A stretch of 64,000 nt of DNA from the NCBI RefSeq assembly GCF_900101675.1, contig NZ_FNKG01000001.1:496001-560000 (forward strand), read 5' to 3'. The notes under the pieces were generated by a model. That model was given only the letters and a program-made list of their open reading frames with translations. It was not told the DNA's origin and searched no databases. Positions 17,139 through 25,100 of the stretch are shown here, piece after piece (the first letter of the stretch is position 1; every line of letters begins with the position of its first letter). This DNA comes from Curtobacterium sp. UNCCL20 (lineage in GTDB: Bacteria > Actinomycetota > Actinomycetes > Actinomycetales > Microbacteriaceae). The translations under genes and the position numbers were made by a program.

Positions 17139-17151
17139 TGACCGTCGGTCA
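17139..17151. promoter_or_regulatory. short inverted repeat upstream of the esterase
   Basis: TGACCG and CGGTCA surround one T. It looks like a repressor half-site pair, 64 nt upstream of the HSL-type gene and directly beside the HxlR-type motif. Confidence 0.4.
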
Positions 17152-17154
17152 CAA

Positions 17155-17177
17155 CTGACTTTTGCGAAACAAGTGAG
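17155..17177. promoter_or_regulatory. inverted-repeat operator, HxlR-type motif copy 3
   Basis: CTGACTTTTG, spacer CGA, AACAAGTGAG. Seven of ten arm positions pair; spacing equals the other copies. It lies between the two divergent hydrolase genes at 17075 and 17234. Confidence 0.55.
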
Positions 17178-17233
17178 ATGATGGGCGCGCCCGGTGCGCA
17201 CCCTGCGCACCGACAACGAGAACGGATCCCGCC

Positions 17234-18076
17234 ATGACCAACCGCACCGAGACCGCGCCGACGCACACCGTCGTCACATCCTCCGGACCTGTCGCCTACC
17301 GCCGGTTCGGCCCGACCGGGGGCACCCCGGTCGTGTTCTTCCAGCGCTTCCGCGGAACGATGGACCACTGGGACCCGGCCTTCGTCGACGTCATCGCCGC
17401 CGAGCACGACGTGATCCTCTTCGACAACATCGGCGTCGGCCGGAGCGGGGGCGTCTCGCCCGACACCTTCGGTGGCATGGCCAGCACGGCGGTCGACTTC
17501 CTCCGCGCGCTCGGGATCGAGCAGATCGACGCGGTCGGCTGGTCCATCGGCGGCTTCGTCGCGCAGCTCGTGGCACTCGACGAGCCGGGCTTCGTCCGCC
17601 GCCTCCTCGTCCTCGGCTCCGGCCCCGGCGGCCAGAACGGCGCTCCCGGTCCCGAGCCGAAGTCCATCGAGGTCATGGTCAAGCCGGAGAACGACGACGA
17701 GGACTTCCTCTACCTGTTCTTCGGTCAGCACGAGGACGGGCGACGCCGCGGCAGCGAGTCGCTCCGTCGACTCGAGTCGCGTCTGACGCCGGATGCCCCG
17801 CAGGTCGGCCCCGAGACCATCCAGGCGCAGCTGCACGCCATCGGCGCCTGGGGAGAGGACGAGGGCTCGGCGTGGGAGCGTCTCGAGGAGCTCGACATCC
17901 CGGTGCTCGTCGCGAACGGAGCGCACGACGTGATGGTGCACGCCGAGCACTCGTTCAAGATGGCGCAGCGGCTGGCTGATGCCACGACGGTGATCTACAG
18001 CGATGCCGGCCACGGCTTCCTCTTCCAGCACCCGGAGGAGTTCGGCGCCACCGCACTGCGGTTCCTCACCGCGTGA
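17234..18076 (+). CDS. alpha/beta hydrolase, paralogue of the 12565 gene
   Basis: 280 residues. GWSIGG is the nucleophile elbow, the Asp is in NGAHDVMVHAE and the His in SDAGHGFLFQHPEEF. QRFRGTMDHWDPAF near residue 40 and the order of all motifs match the protein at 12565, including the missing HG oxyanion motif. It probably hydrolyses a related ester or lactone. The upstream gap carries the HxlR-type motif, so its control seems to differ from the TetR-linked paralogue. Confidence 0.85.
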   Translation: MTNRTETAPTHTVVTSSGPVAYRRFGPTGGTPVVFFQRFRGTMDHWDPAFVDVIAAEHDVILFDNIGVGRSGGVSPDTFGGMASTAVDFLRALGIEQIDAVGWSIGGFVAQLVALDEPGFVRRLLVLGSGPGGQNGAPGPEPKSIEVMVKPENDDEDFLYLFFGQHEDGRRRGSESLRRLESRLTPDAPQVGPETIQAQLHAIGAWGEDEGSAWERLEELDIPVLVANGAHDVMVHAEHSFKMAQRLADATTVIYSDAGHGFLFQHPEEFGATALRFLTA

Positions 18077-18082
18077 CGGACG

Positions 18083-18120
18083 GAGGGCGGGGCGCACACC
18101 GTGGTGCGCGCCCCGCCCTC
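18083..18120. terminator. stem-loop between convergent genes
   Basis: GAGGGCGGGGCGC pairs perfectly with GCGCCCCGCCCTC (13 bp), 7 nt after the hydrolase stop; the MFS gene ends on the other side. Confidence 0.75.
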
Positions 18121-18135
18121 GACTGACAGGAGCAG

Positions 18136-19344
18136 TCAGCGCGTCTCGACCAAGACGCGGTACCGCCGGGCCGTGGCAGCCATGAGCACGAGCCCGATCA
18201 CGAGAGCGACGAGGGCCGACGCCGCACCGAGCTGCACACTGCTGCTGGTCCCGACCGCATCCACCGCGAGGCCCGCGAGGAACGAACCAGCAGCCACACC
18301 GACCTGCACGACAGCAGTGAAGGAGGCGTTCACGGCCTCTGCCGAGAACCGCTTGCCGTCGAACGTGAAGAGCCAGTGCTGGAGCGCGACCGGTGCGTTG
18401 CCCCACGACAGGCCCCACAGCACGAGCGCGACGACGACCGCCACGACCGCAGAGGCACCGAGCGCGAGCAGCAGGAGCCCGGCCCCTCCCGCGACCAGCG
18501 TGGCGATCACGGTTCCTCGGATGCTCCGTCCGAGGAGTGCACCTCCACCGAAGTTCCCGACGATCGTGAGGACCCCGTAGACGAACAAGAGCAGCGATGC
18601 CGTGGCAGCCGACAGGCCGGCGACCGAGACGAGGTAGGGGACGACGAACGTGAACGCGCTGAACTGGCCGAACACGACGAACAGGACGATCGCGAGCAGC
18701 GCAACCGCTGGGGCAGACGTGAGGATCGTCCGGAAGTCCGCCCCCGTCACACGGTCTGCCGCGGGGATGCGCGGTACGAGGACGAGCTGCATGACGACGG
18801 CGAACACGGCGACGACCGCAGCACCGGCGAAGGTCCAGCGCCAGTCGACGTGGGCCACAGCGAGGGTCGCGGACGGAACGGTGATCACCGATCCCACGGC
18901 GATGGCGCCGAACACCATCGAGCTGGCGGTGTGCACGATCCGCTCAGGGACGAGCCGTGCCGCTGCGGACACGGCGGTCGCCCAGACACCACCGACGCTG
19001 ACACCGAGCAACAGACGTCCCAGCAGCATCACTCCGAAGGTCGGCGCGATCGCGCTGAGGACACAGGACACTGCGATGAGCGCAGTGAGCACCTGGACTG
19101 CGACACGACGGTCGAGACGCCGCATGAGGACGGTGGCGACCGGCGCAGCCACCGCGCCGACGACCGCCGGCAGCGTGACCAGCAAGCCGGCCTCCCCCTC
19201 GGACACGCGGAGCCCGCGGGCGATGGCGGAGAGGGCGCCAACCGGGACGAACTCGGCGACGACGACCGAGAAGGACCCAAGGGCGATGGCGAAGACGGCC
19301 GCCAGGGGCCGGCGACCGCGCGGGGCGAGGTGGTTCTGAGACAT
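18136..19344 (-). CDS. MFS exporter, AraJ/Cmx-like (DHA family)
   Basis: 402 residues with twelve hydrophobic segments. VVVAEFVPVGALSAIARGLRVSEGEAG, then LMRRLDRR and LLGRLLLGVSVGGVWA follow the pattern of AraJ/chloramphenicol-exporter-type drug:H+ antiporters. It is expected to pump a toxic small molecule out of the cell. A 17-bp sequence just upstream of its start recurs before the TetR gene at 19477-20028, so that regulator very likely represses it. Confidence 0.87.
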   Translation of the reverse strand: MSQNHLAPRGRRPLAAVFAIALGSFSVVVAEFVPVGALSAIARGLRVSEGEAGLLVTLPAVVGAVAAPVATVLMRRLDRRVAVQVLTALIAVSCVLSAIAPTFGVMLLGRLLLGVSVGGVWATAVSAAARLVPERIVHTASSMVFGAIAVGSVITVPSATLAVAHVDWRWTFAGAAVVAVFAVVMQLVLVPRIPAADRVTGADFRTILTSAPAVALLAIVLFVVFGQFSAFTFVVPYLVSVAGLSAATASLLLFVYGVLTIVGNFGGGALLGRSIRGTVIATLVAGGAGLLLLALGASAVVAVVVALVLWGLSWGNAPVALQHWLFTFDGKRFSAEAVNASFTAVVQVGVAAGSFLAGLAVDAVGTSSSVQLGAASALVALVIGLVLMAATARRYRVLVETR

Positions 19345-19358
19345 GCTTCTCCTGTTGA

Positions 19359-19375
19359 GACTGATCGGTGCGGAA
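19359..19375. promoter_or_regulatory. TetR-type operator before the MFS exporter
   Basis: GACTGATCGGTGCGGAA differs by one base from the sequence at 20052-20068. The core ACTGATCGGT is a near-palindrome, 15 nt upstream of the MFS start codon. Confidence 0.68.
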
Positions 19376-19476
19376 TGAAGAGTCGGATCGAGACGGGGTT
19401 GGGAACGACCCCGTGGACCCAGTCAGTTGTGTGGATAGTGGCGGAAGCGGAGTCGAGCGATGGACTCGCAGGCGGC

Positions 19477-20028
19477 TCAGGACACCAGTGCGGCGATCTG
19501 CCGGATGACCGCTTGCTGTCCGTCCTCGGAGAGGCCCGCGGCGGATCGCGCGCGCAGCCCGATCCAGGCGGTGTGGACGAGCGGCGCGAGCGCTGCCACC
19601 CGCGCACCGCCCGCCTGACGCAGCACCGCCGCGATTCGGTCGGTGCTGCGCTCGAAGTGTCCATCGACGATCGCGCGGACATCCGGGTCGCCACCACGGT
19701 CCGTCCCCGCGTTGACGGCGAAACACCCCGGCGGTGTCGCGTCCGGCAGTCGGAGGCCGGAGCTCAACAGCGCTTCGATCCGGTCTGCCACTGGCCCGTC
19801 TGCGTCGAGCACGGTCTGGTGCACGAGTTCCGCACGCCGGACGTACTCGTCGAGCGCGCTGAGGTACAGCGCGCGCTTGTTGCCGAACGTGTCGTACATG
19901 CTCCGCTTCCCGACGCGCATCACCGCCATGAGCTCCTGGGTCGAGGTGCCCTCGTACCCGGCGGCCCAGAACCGCCCCATCGCGCGATCGAGGGCGGTCA
20001 CCGGGTCGAACTCCTTGCTTCGTGCCAC
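19477..20028 (-). CDS. TetR/AcrR family regulator of the MFS exporter
   Basis: 183 residues from GTG 20028; upstream in-frame ATGs exist but the fold begins here. The HTH reads ALDRAMGRFWAAGYEGTSTQELMAVMRVGKRSMYDTFGNKRALYLSAL, a form common in TetR proteins controlling efflux pumps. The domain GCFAVNAGTDRGG contains a Cys near the ligand pocket. Its promoter carries the same 17-bp box as the exporter gene 132 bp downstream, which points to autoregulation and control of the pump. Confidence 0.88.
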   Translation of the reverse strand: MARSKEFDPVTALDRAMGRFWAAGYEGTSTQELMAVMRVGKRSMYDTFGNKRALYLSALDEYVRRAELVHQTVLDADGPVADRIEALLSSGLRLPDATPPGCFAVNAGTDRGGDPDVRAIVDGHFERSTDRIAAVLRQAGGARVAALAPLVHTAWIGLRARSAAGLSEDGQQAVIRQIAALVS

Positions 20029-20051
20029 GGACAGAGCGTAGCGCAGATCGA

Positions 20052-20068
20052 GACCGATCGGTGCGGAA
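20052..20068. promoter_or_regulatory. TetR-type operator before the TetR gene
   Basis: GACCGATCGGTGCGGAA. The core ACCGATCGGT is a perfect 10-bp palindrome and matches the box in front of the MFS exporter. Confidence 0.7.
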
Positions 20069-20102
20069 AGTAGGTGCATAAGATGGCGGACCAGGAGGAC
20101 GC

Positions 20103-20723
20103 ATGACAACGGCAACCCGATCGACGCGGCCACCACGCCGGGTCAAGCCCGCCGAGGAGCGCCGTCGCGACCTGCTCGACGCAGCAGTCCTGGTGTTCAC
20201 GGAGCGCGGCGTCGCCGACACCACCGTCGAAGAAATCGCTCGGACCGCGGGCATGTCGAAGGGGTCGTTTTACCTGCACTTCGCCACGAAGGAAGACCTG
20301 GCTTCGGCAGCGTGGGCGCGTCACATGGAGTCGTTCCTCGACGTGGGAGCCCAGATCCTGTCCGACGAGACCAGGACCGTCGCGGGACGGCTCGTGACCG
20401 TGCTCGAGGAGTTGACCAGGTTCGCAATCGATCACGGCGACGTCCACCGGGCCCTGTACGGGACGTCTGGTGCAGACGCGGTGAAGAACGACGTGAACGA
20501 ACGGCTCATCTCGATGATCGCCGCCGCCGCCACAGCAGGCGTACGCGCGGGAGTGATCACCGCGGACGGTCCGGAACTCCTGGCCCGGGCGCTCTACCAC
20601 GGGTACTGCGGAGCAGCGACGGACGCCGTCTCCGGAGCGGCCGACATCGACACCGACGAGCTCGTGCGCAGCGCCGGCGTGATGACGAGGGCGGTCTTCC
20701 CCGGAGTCGACAAAGTCCGCTGA
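20103..20723 (+). CDS. TetR/AcrR family regulator
   Basis: 206 residues. The HTH is RRRDLLDAAVLVFTERGVADTTVEEIARTAGMSKGSFYLHFATKEDLASA, followed by an all-helical ligand domain. ATG follows AGGAGGACGC. It is divergent from the other TetR gene (gap about 75 bp) and convergent with the hydrolase at 20778. I see no separate palindrome that is clearly its own; its target is not evident. Confidence 0.87.
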   Translation: MTTATRSTRPPRRVKPAEERRRDLLDAAVLVFTERGVADTTVEEIARTAGMSKGSFYLHFATKEDLASAAWARHMESFLDVGAQILSDETRTVAGRLVTVLEELTRFAIDHGDVHRALYGTSGADAVKNDVNERLISMIAAAATAGVRAGVITADGPELLARALYHGYCGAATDAVSGAADIDTDELVRSAGVMTRAVFPGVDKVR

Positions 20724-20729
20724 CGGCGT

Positions 20730-20765
20730 CGACCCGGCCCGGCCCGTTCGGGTCGGGTCGGGTCG
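20730..20765. terminator. stem-loop between convergent genes
   Basis: A 17-bp GC stem (CGACCCGGCCCGGCCCG against CGGGTCGGGTCGGGTCG) with two G-U wobble pairs, between the TetR gene and the hydrolase. Confidence 0.6.
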
Positions 20766-20777
20766 GGCGACACCGGG

Positions 20778-21656
20778 TCAGCGGCGGTCGGCGATCAGAC
20801 CGGCGACGACCTCGGGCTGGTCCCACTGTGGCCAGTGCGATGCGCCGGGTACCTCGTGCACCACGGCACCGGTGAACCGGTCCGCCATCTGCCGCGCCAG
20901 CGCTGGACTGAGGTACCGGTCCTCCGCACCGAACGCCAACGTCACCGGCTTGCTCAGCTCGCGGAGTTCGCCAGCGGCCGCACGACGGGTCTGCTCACCG
21001 AGGTCCCGCGGCAGCGCGCGCGTCCACGCCCGGACGGCGCGCAGCGCGTCCGGCTGCGACGCATCCCCGAAGAACTGGGGGATGACGGCCCGCGAACGGA
21101 CACTGTCCGGGGCGTCCGGGGCGTACCCGAAGCGCCTCGCGGTGTGCCCTAACAACCAGGCACGCTGCGCCGGATCGGCGATGACGGCATCGGAGAGCGG
21201 CGCCAGACGGGGGTCGCCGAACATCTGGATCATCTCCGGCAGACGGAGCGCTGGCTCACGGCCGTAGTAGCTGTTCAGGAGGAAGAGGCTCGTGACCCGT
21301 TCGGACGCCAGTGCCGTCTCGACGGCCACCGGCCCGCCGCTGTCGTGGCCGACGACGACGGCGTCGCTGAGGTCGAGCGCCTCCAGGACGGCCACGACCT
21401 CGTCGACCCGTTGCCCTGGGCGGACGAGCGAGCTCTGCGTGCGCTCGGATGCGCCGTAGCCAACGAAGTCGATGGTCACTACCCGGTGCCGGTACAGGAG
21501 CGGGACGATGCGGTCGTGGATCCGGCTGTCGTCGGGGAAGCCGTGCAGCAGCACGACGGGGGCACCGTGCCCGTCGTGGTCGTGTGCGGCGACGCGACCG
21601 TACCGGGTCGAGATCCGGCGGAGCACGCTCCGTCTGATGGCACGTGTGCCCGACAC
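20778..21656 (-). CDS. alpha/beta hydrolase, epoxide hydrolase-like
   Basis: 292 residues. LLHGFPDDSRIHD is the HGxP oxyanion motif. The nucleophile elbow reads GHDSGG, with Asp rather than Ser, as in epoxide hydrolases and haloalkane dehalogenases. The catalytic His is probably in PGASHWPQWDQP. The GTG start follows the stop of the tautomerase gene by one base, so the genes are coupled. It may open an epoxide or remove a halogen; the pairing with a tautomerase of the cis-chloroacrylate-dehalogenase length is suggestive but not proof. Confidence 0.85.
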   Translation of the reverse strand: MSGTRAIRRSVLRRISTRYGRVAAHDHDGHGAPVVLLHGFPDDSRIHDRIVPLLYRHRVVTIDFVGYGASERTQSSLVRPGQRVDEVVAVLEALDLSDAVVVGHDSGGPVAVETALASERVTSLFLLNSYYGREPALRLPEMIQMFGDPRLAPLSDAVIADPAQRAWLLGHTARRFGYAPDAPDSVRSRAVIPQFFGDASQPDALRAVRAWTRALPRDLGEQTRRAAAGELRELSKPVTLAFGAEDRYLSPALARQMADRFTGAVVHEVPGASHWPQWDQPEVVAGLIADRR

Positions 21657-21657
21657 C

Positions 21658-22104
21658 TCAGACCTGCCCGACGGGGTTGGGGAGGGCGCTCTCGTACGCG
21701 CGCAACCAATCGGTGTGACCGCCGATGCCCCAGTCCTCCGCCTCGAGCTCGACGATCGTCACCCAGACGCGGCGGAGCTCCTCGGGCAGGGGCACACGTT
21801 CCTCGGCCTCGATGAGGATCTGCGCGAAGTCGCGCATGATGCCGGACTTGTCCAGACGTGTCAGCCGGCCGGCGGGGATCCGCACCTCCACGAAGTACGA
21901 GGGCCGGGTGTGCTCCGGGGAGCCACCGACGTAGTCGGCGCCGGACTCCACCTCGTACACCCACCCCTTCATCACTCTGCGCGCGACCGGAGTATCCGGT
22001 ACGTGTTCCCAGTGCATGAGCGCGTCGGTAAGGCGCGCCATCGCCGCAGCCTGCTGCTGCTGGTCGAGTGCGCCTTTGCGCATCGTCAGGTTGATCCAGG
22101 GCAT
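21658..22104 (-). CDS. tautomerase family protein
   Basis: 148 residues. After Met the chain begins PWINLTMRKG, so Pro-1 would be the catalytic base, as in 4-oxalocrotonate tautomerase relatives. The length is that of fused two-unit members such as cis-3-chloroacrylic acid dehalogenase or malonate semialdehyde decarboxylase rather than the 62-residue monomers. ATG 22104 follows AAGGAGA; the long open frame upstream is shadow sequence. It sits in an operon with three alpha/beta hydrolases. Confidence 0.85.
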   Translation of the reverse strand: MPWINLTMRKGALDQQQQAAAMARLTDALMHWEHVPDTPVARRVMKGWVYEVESGADYVGGSPEHTRPSYFVEVRIPAGRLTRLDKSGIMRDFAQILIEAEERVPLPEELRRVWVTIVELEAEDWGIGGHTDWLRAYESALPNPVGQV

Positions 22105-22145
22105 GGTCTCTCCTTGTCGGTCGTGGTCCGGCGCGCCGCATGGGC

Positions 22146-22943
22146 TCAGCGGGCGACGCTCGGCTCGTTCTGACGGACCCAGTCGAGTGCCGTCTTCGCC
22201 ACCGTCTCCCAGCCGCTGTCGAAGACCAGGGAGTGGCCTCGCCCGTCGATGCGTCGGTAGGAAGTGTTCAGCCCCGGTTCGTACAGCAGGGCTGCCTGGC
22301 GGGCCACGATCTCCGGGATGGTGTGGTCCCGGCTGCCGCCCATGACGAGCAGGGGGCCGCGTCGCAGGTCGTCGAGGTCGACCTCGGTCGGTGAGGACGC
22401 GTCCTTCTTCGCCGCGGTGAGCTCGAACACGGGTCGACCGGGACCGGGGATCGCGTACTGCCGGTGCAGACGGTCGGACTCGGTCCGGCTGATCGCGTTG
22501 CCGAATCCGTACCGGAACTGTCGCGGCGTCAGCGACACCGAGCGGTCGGCGTTCGCCTTCTTGCTGACGACGGGGAGTGCCGAACGGATCTGCGCGAACG
22601 GAAGGGCGCGGACGCCCTTGATGGGGGCCGGGTCGATCGCCACCGCTGCCCTCGCCACCCCAGCCGCGAGCAGCTTCTGCGCGACGAGACCGCCGAAGGA
22701 GTGACCGATCACGATCGGCTTCTCCGGCAGGCGTGCTGCGATGCCCGCGTAGTGGTCGGTGATCGCACGCACGCCGATGCCGGCGAGACGTTCGGGGTGT
22801 GCGCGGGTCTCCTCGACCGTGGCGCCGTCGCCGGGCCATCCGGGCGCCTGCGCGTCGTAGCCGGCCTCCTCGAAGAGGTCCTGCCACGGACGCCAAGCCG
22901 ACGAGTGGATCCACAGGCCGTGGATGAAGAGCACCGGAGTCAT
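22146..22943 (-). CDS. alpha/beta hydrolase
   Basis: 265 residues. VLFIHGLWIHSSAW is the oxyanion motif, VIGHSFGGLVAQKLL the Ser elbow, GGSRDHTIPE the Asp and DGRGHSLVFDSGW the His region. It lacks a signal peptide, so it acts in the cytosol. It starts 8 nt after the secreted homologue at 22952, from which it clearly differs. Function and substrate are unknown; operon position suggests a step in the same degradation or detoxification path. Confidence 0.85.
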   Translation of the reverse strand: MTPVLFIHGLWIHSSAWRPWQDLFEEAGYDAQAPGWPGDGATVEETRAHPERLAGIGVRAITDHYAGIAARLPEKPIVIGHSFGGLVAQKLLAAGVARAAVAIDPAPIKGVRALPFAQIRSALPVVSKKANADRSVSLTPRQFRYGFGNAISRTESDRLHRQYAIPGPGRPVFELTAAKKDASSPTEVDLDDLRRGPLLVMGGSRDHTIPEIVARQAALLYEPGLNTSYRRIDGRGHSLVFDSGWETVAKTALDWVRQNEPSVAR

Positions 22944-22951
22944 GGCCGCGC

Positions 22952-23815
22952 CTACTTCGTCTTGGCCGCGGTCTCGATCACGCGAGTGATCGCCGACGGC
23001 TGCTCGAGCATGGACAGGTGGTCGGCCTTGACCTTCGTCACGTCGCCGTGCGCCCGCTTCGCCATGGCCTCCTGACCGGCTGCCGGGATGACCTTGTCCG
23101 AGGAGCCGATCACGAACCAGCTCGGGATCGTCTTCCACGCCGGGTCACCCGAAGGCTCCTGGAGCGCGCCACCCGCCACCGGAGACTGTGACGCTGCCAG
23201 CACGGCGGCCTTGCTGCCGCTCAGGTGTGCCGCGAACGCGGACTTGAACAGGGTCTCCTTGATGTAGAGGTCCGGGTCGCCCGCCGGCAGGTTCGGGTCC
23301 TGCACGGCGTCGAAGACGGTCTTCGGGTCTGCCGCCAGCGCCGAGCCGGGGACCGAGCCGGAGAGCTGCACGACGGTCTCGCCCTTGTCGGGTGCGAATG
23401 CGTCGACGTAGACCAGGTCGGTCACGCGGGAAAGGCCCTTCGCGGCGTTGGTGATCACGGCGCCGCCGTAGGAGTGCCCGACGAGGACGACCGGCCCGGT
23501 CGTTGCCTGTTCGACGAACGCCTTGAGGGACGCGGCGTCGGTCGAGAGGCCGCGCAACGGGTTCGGTGCGCTGACGACGGTGTACCCGTCCGACTGCAGA
23601 CGCTTGGTGACTGGCGCGAAGCTGGAAGCGTCGGCCCATGCGCCGTGCACGAGCACAATTGTCGGCTTCGCGGCCTTGGTCGTGGAGGTTGCGGACGCGG
23701 TCGAAGACGTGGACGGGGTGCCGGCGGCGTGCGCTGCGGTCGGCACTGCGATGAGCGCAGCCGCGGCGGCGCCGATGGCGAGGCGAGTGGTGAGGCGATG
23801 GGACGAGGTGGTCAT
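22952..23815 (-). CDS. secreted alpha/beta hydrolase
   Basis: 287 residues. RLTTRLAIGAAAAALIAVPTAAHA is a signal peptide with an AHA-type cleavage site near residue 30, followed by a Ser/Thr-rich linker. VLVHGAWADASSF, VLVGHSYGGAVITNAA (Ser elbow), a late Asp in GSSDKVIPA and HLSMLEQP (His) give a complete triad. It belongs to the group of esterases often induced by stress and would act outside the membrane. It leads a minus-strand operon whose promoter carries the palindrome at 23835. Confidence 0.88.
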   Translation of the reverse strand: MTTSSHRLTTRLAIGAAAAALIAVPTAAHAAGTPSTSSTASATSTTKAAKPTIVLVHGAWADASSFAPVTKRLQSDGYTVVSAPNPLRGLSTDAASLKAFVEQATTGPVVLVGHSYGGAVITNAAKGLSRVTDLVYVDAFAPDKGETVVQLSGSVPGSALAADPKTVFDAVQDPNLPAGDPDLYIKETLFKSAFAAHLSGSKAAVLAASQSPVAGGALQEPSGDPAWKTIPSWFVIGSSDKVIPAAGQEAMAKRAHGDVTKVKADHLSMLEQPSAITRVIETAAKTK

Positions 23816-23834
23816 GGGGGCTCCGATCAGCGGG

Positions 23835-23856
23835 AGAAAGAACGATCGTTCTTTCT
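23835..23856. promoter_or_regulatory. TetR operator, copy 1 (perfect palindrome)
   Basis: The core AAAGAACGATCGTTCTTT is perfectly palindromic, and two more bases match on each side (22 bp in all). It lies 20 nt upstream of the secreted hydrolase start. Confidence 0.82.
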
Positions 23857-23905
23857 GCTGGAGAGCATGGCATGGCTTCTAGCTTGCGTCAAGCAACTTA
23901 GCCAA

Positions 23906-23923
23906 AAAGAACGAACGTTCTTT
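23906..23923. promoter_or_regulatory. TetR operator, copy 2
   Basis: AAAGAACGAACGTTCTTT is the same palindrome with a changed centre, 18 nt upstream of the TetR start at 23942. Two copies in one divergent gap point to autoregulation plus control of the hydrolase operon. Confidence 0.82.
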
Positions 23924-23941
23924 CTATGTTATGATCCGCCG

Positions 23942-24520
23942 ATGACCGCCACCGACACACTCCCGATGACCTCCCCTCGTGAGCACCTGCTCTCGGTCGC
24001 GGGCGAGCTGTTCTACCAAGAAGGCATCACGGGTGTCGGCATCGAGCGGATCGTCGCCGAGGCGCACACCACCCGCGCGACCCTCTACCGGCACTTCGCC
24101 GGCAAGGAGGCACTGGTGGTGGCCTACCTGGAGCGTGAGGACGCGATGCTCAAAGCCGCCTTCGATGCCGCGGAGTCCGTGGCGACGGACCCAGAACACC
24201 TCCTCGAGCTCGCGATCGAGGGGATCGCCGAGGACGCGAACCGGCACCACACGCGGGGCTGCCCCTTCATCAACGCCACCGCCGAGTACGCCGACGCCCA
24301 GAGTCCGGTACGGGCCGTCGTCTCGTCCCATCGGCGCTGGTTCCGGGGACAGCTGGAGCGGTACCTCGACGCCGCAGGCCGGGTCAACGCCGGGGACCGA
24401 GCCGACGAACTCGTCATGCTCCGCGATGCTGTACTGGTCGGGAGCTACCTCGACGACCGATCAGCTGCTCATCGCACATTCATCCGGGCCGCACGAACAG
24501 CGGCATCGATCCGTAGATGA
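23942..24520 (+). CDS. TetR/AcrR family regulator
   Basis: 192 residues. The HTH is EHLLSVAGELFYQEGITGVGIERIVAEAHTTRATLYRHFAGKEALVVAYL. HTRGCPFINATAEYAD in the ligand domain is typical of a TetR subgroup (YxaF/LmrA-like) with a conserved Cys. It probably represses itself and the divergent hydrolase-tautomerase operon through the two AAAGAACG palindromes. Confidence 0.9.
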   Translation: MTATDTLPMTSPREHLLSVAGELFYQEGITGVGIERIVAEAHTTRATLYRHFAGKEALVVAYLEREDAMLKAAFDAAESVATDPEHLLELAIEGIAEDANRHHTRGCPFINATAEYADAQSPVRAVVSSHRRWFRGQLERYLDAAGRVNAGDRADELVMLRDAVLVGSYLDDRSAAHRTFIRAARTAASIRR

Positions 24521-24535
24521 CGCACAGCCGCGCAG

Positions 24536-24558
24536 CTGACTTGCGCAGTACGATGCAG
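24536..24558. promoter_or_regulatory. degenerate HxlR-type motif copy 4
   Basis: CTGACTTGCG, spacer CAG, TACGATGCAG. The left arm matches the motif well, the right arm only partly. It ends two bases before the HxlR start codon, as expected for weak autoregulation. Confidence 0.42.
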
Positions 24559-24560
24559 GG

Positions 24561-25022
24561 ATGTCGCGCGCCCGAACTCCCGAACTCGGACCCGTTCAGC
24601 CGTTCTGTTCGATCGAACGGACGCTGACCATCCTTGGTGACCGGTGGGCGTTCCTCGTCCTCCGCGAGTCCCTGCTGTACCAAGTCGAGCGCTTCGCTGA
24701 CTTCCAGGAGCGACTGGGGATCGCGACCAACGTGTTGACGGATCGACTGAAGCGGCTCGTCGACGGCGGAGTGCTCGAGCGAGTCGACTACCAGGAGCCC
24801 GGTCGCCGAGCACGTTCTGCATACCGCCCGACCGCTGAGGGGCGACAGCTCCTCGTTGTGCTCGGTGCGCTCCAGCAATGGGGTGACGACAACGTGCCGC
24901 GAGCTGACGGCCCGACGATGACGCGACACGAGCAGAGCAGCGACGCGCCTGTCCGCGTGGGATTCGTCCGCCACGACGACGACAGCCTCCCGCCTGAGGC
25001 CGTGGAGTTCAGCCGGGTCTAG
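24561..25022 (+). CDS. HxlR family transcriptional regulator
   Basis: 153 residues. CSIERTLTILGDRWAFLVLRESLLYQVERFADFQERLGIATNVLTDRLKRLVDGGVLERVDY is the winged-helix HxlR domain, including the early Cys that senses electrophiles or redox change in some members. The C-terminal 40 residues are polar and unmatched. It sits between two copies of the recurring inverted repeat and is the only HxlR protein in the window, so it is the best candidate to bind all five copies. Confidence 0.9.
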   Translation: MSRARTPELGPVQPFCSIERTLTILGDRWAFLVLRESLLYQVERFADFQERLGIATNVLTDRLKRLVDGGVLERVDYQEPGRRARSAYRPTAEGRQLLVVLGALQQWGDDNVPRADGPTMTRHEQSSDAPVRVGFVRHDDDSLPPEAVEFSRV

Positions 25023-25031
25023 GTCAGACTA

Positions 25032-25054
25032 CTGACTTGTGATAAACCAGTCAG
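25032..25054. promoter_or_regulatory. inverted-repeat operator, HxlR-type motif copy 5
   Basis: CTGACTTGTG, spacer ATA, AACCAGTCAG. Eight of ten arm positions pair. It lies between the HxlR gene and the thiolase gene. Confidence 0.62.
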
Positions 25055-25100
25055 CAGTGATGGTCGCGTGACCGTCACCACCCGTGAGGGAGGGGCAGTC

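Noticed and set aside
18376-20073. Very long open frames opposite the MFS and TetR genes
   Set aside because: They are Arg/Asp/Gly-rich shadows caused by high GC in the third codon position of the real genes on the other strand.
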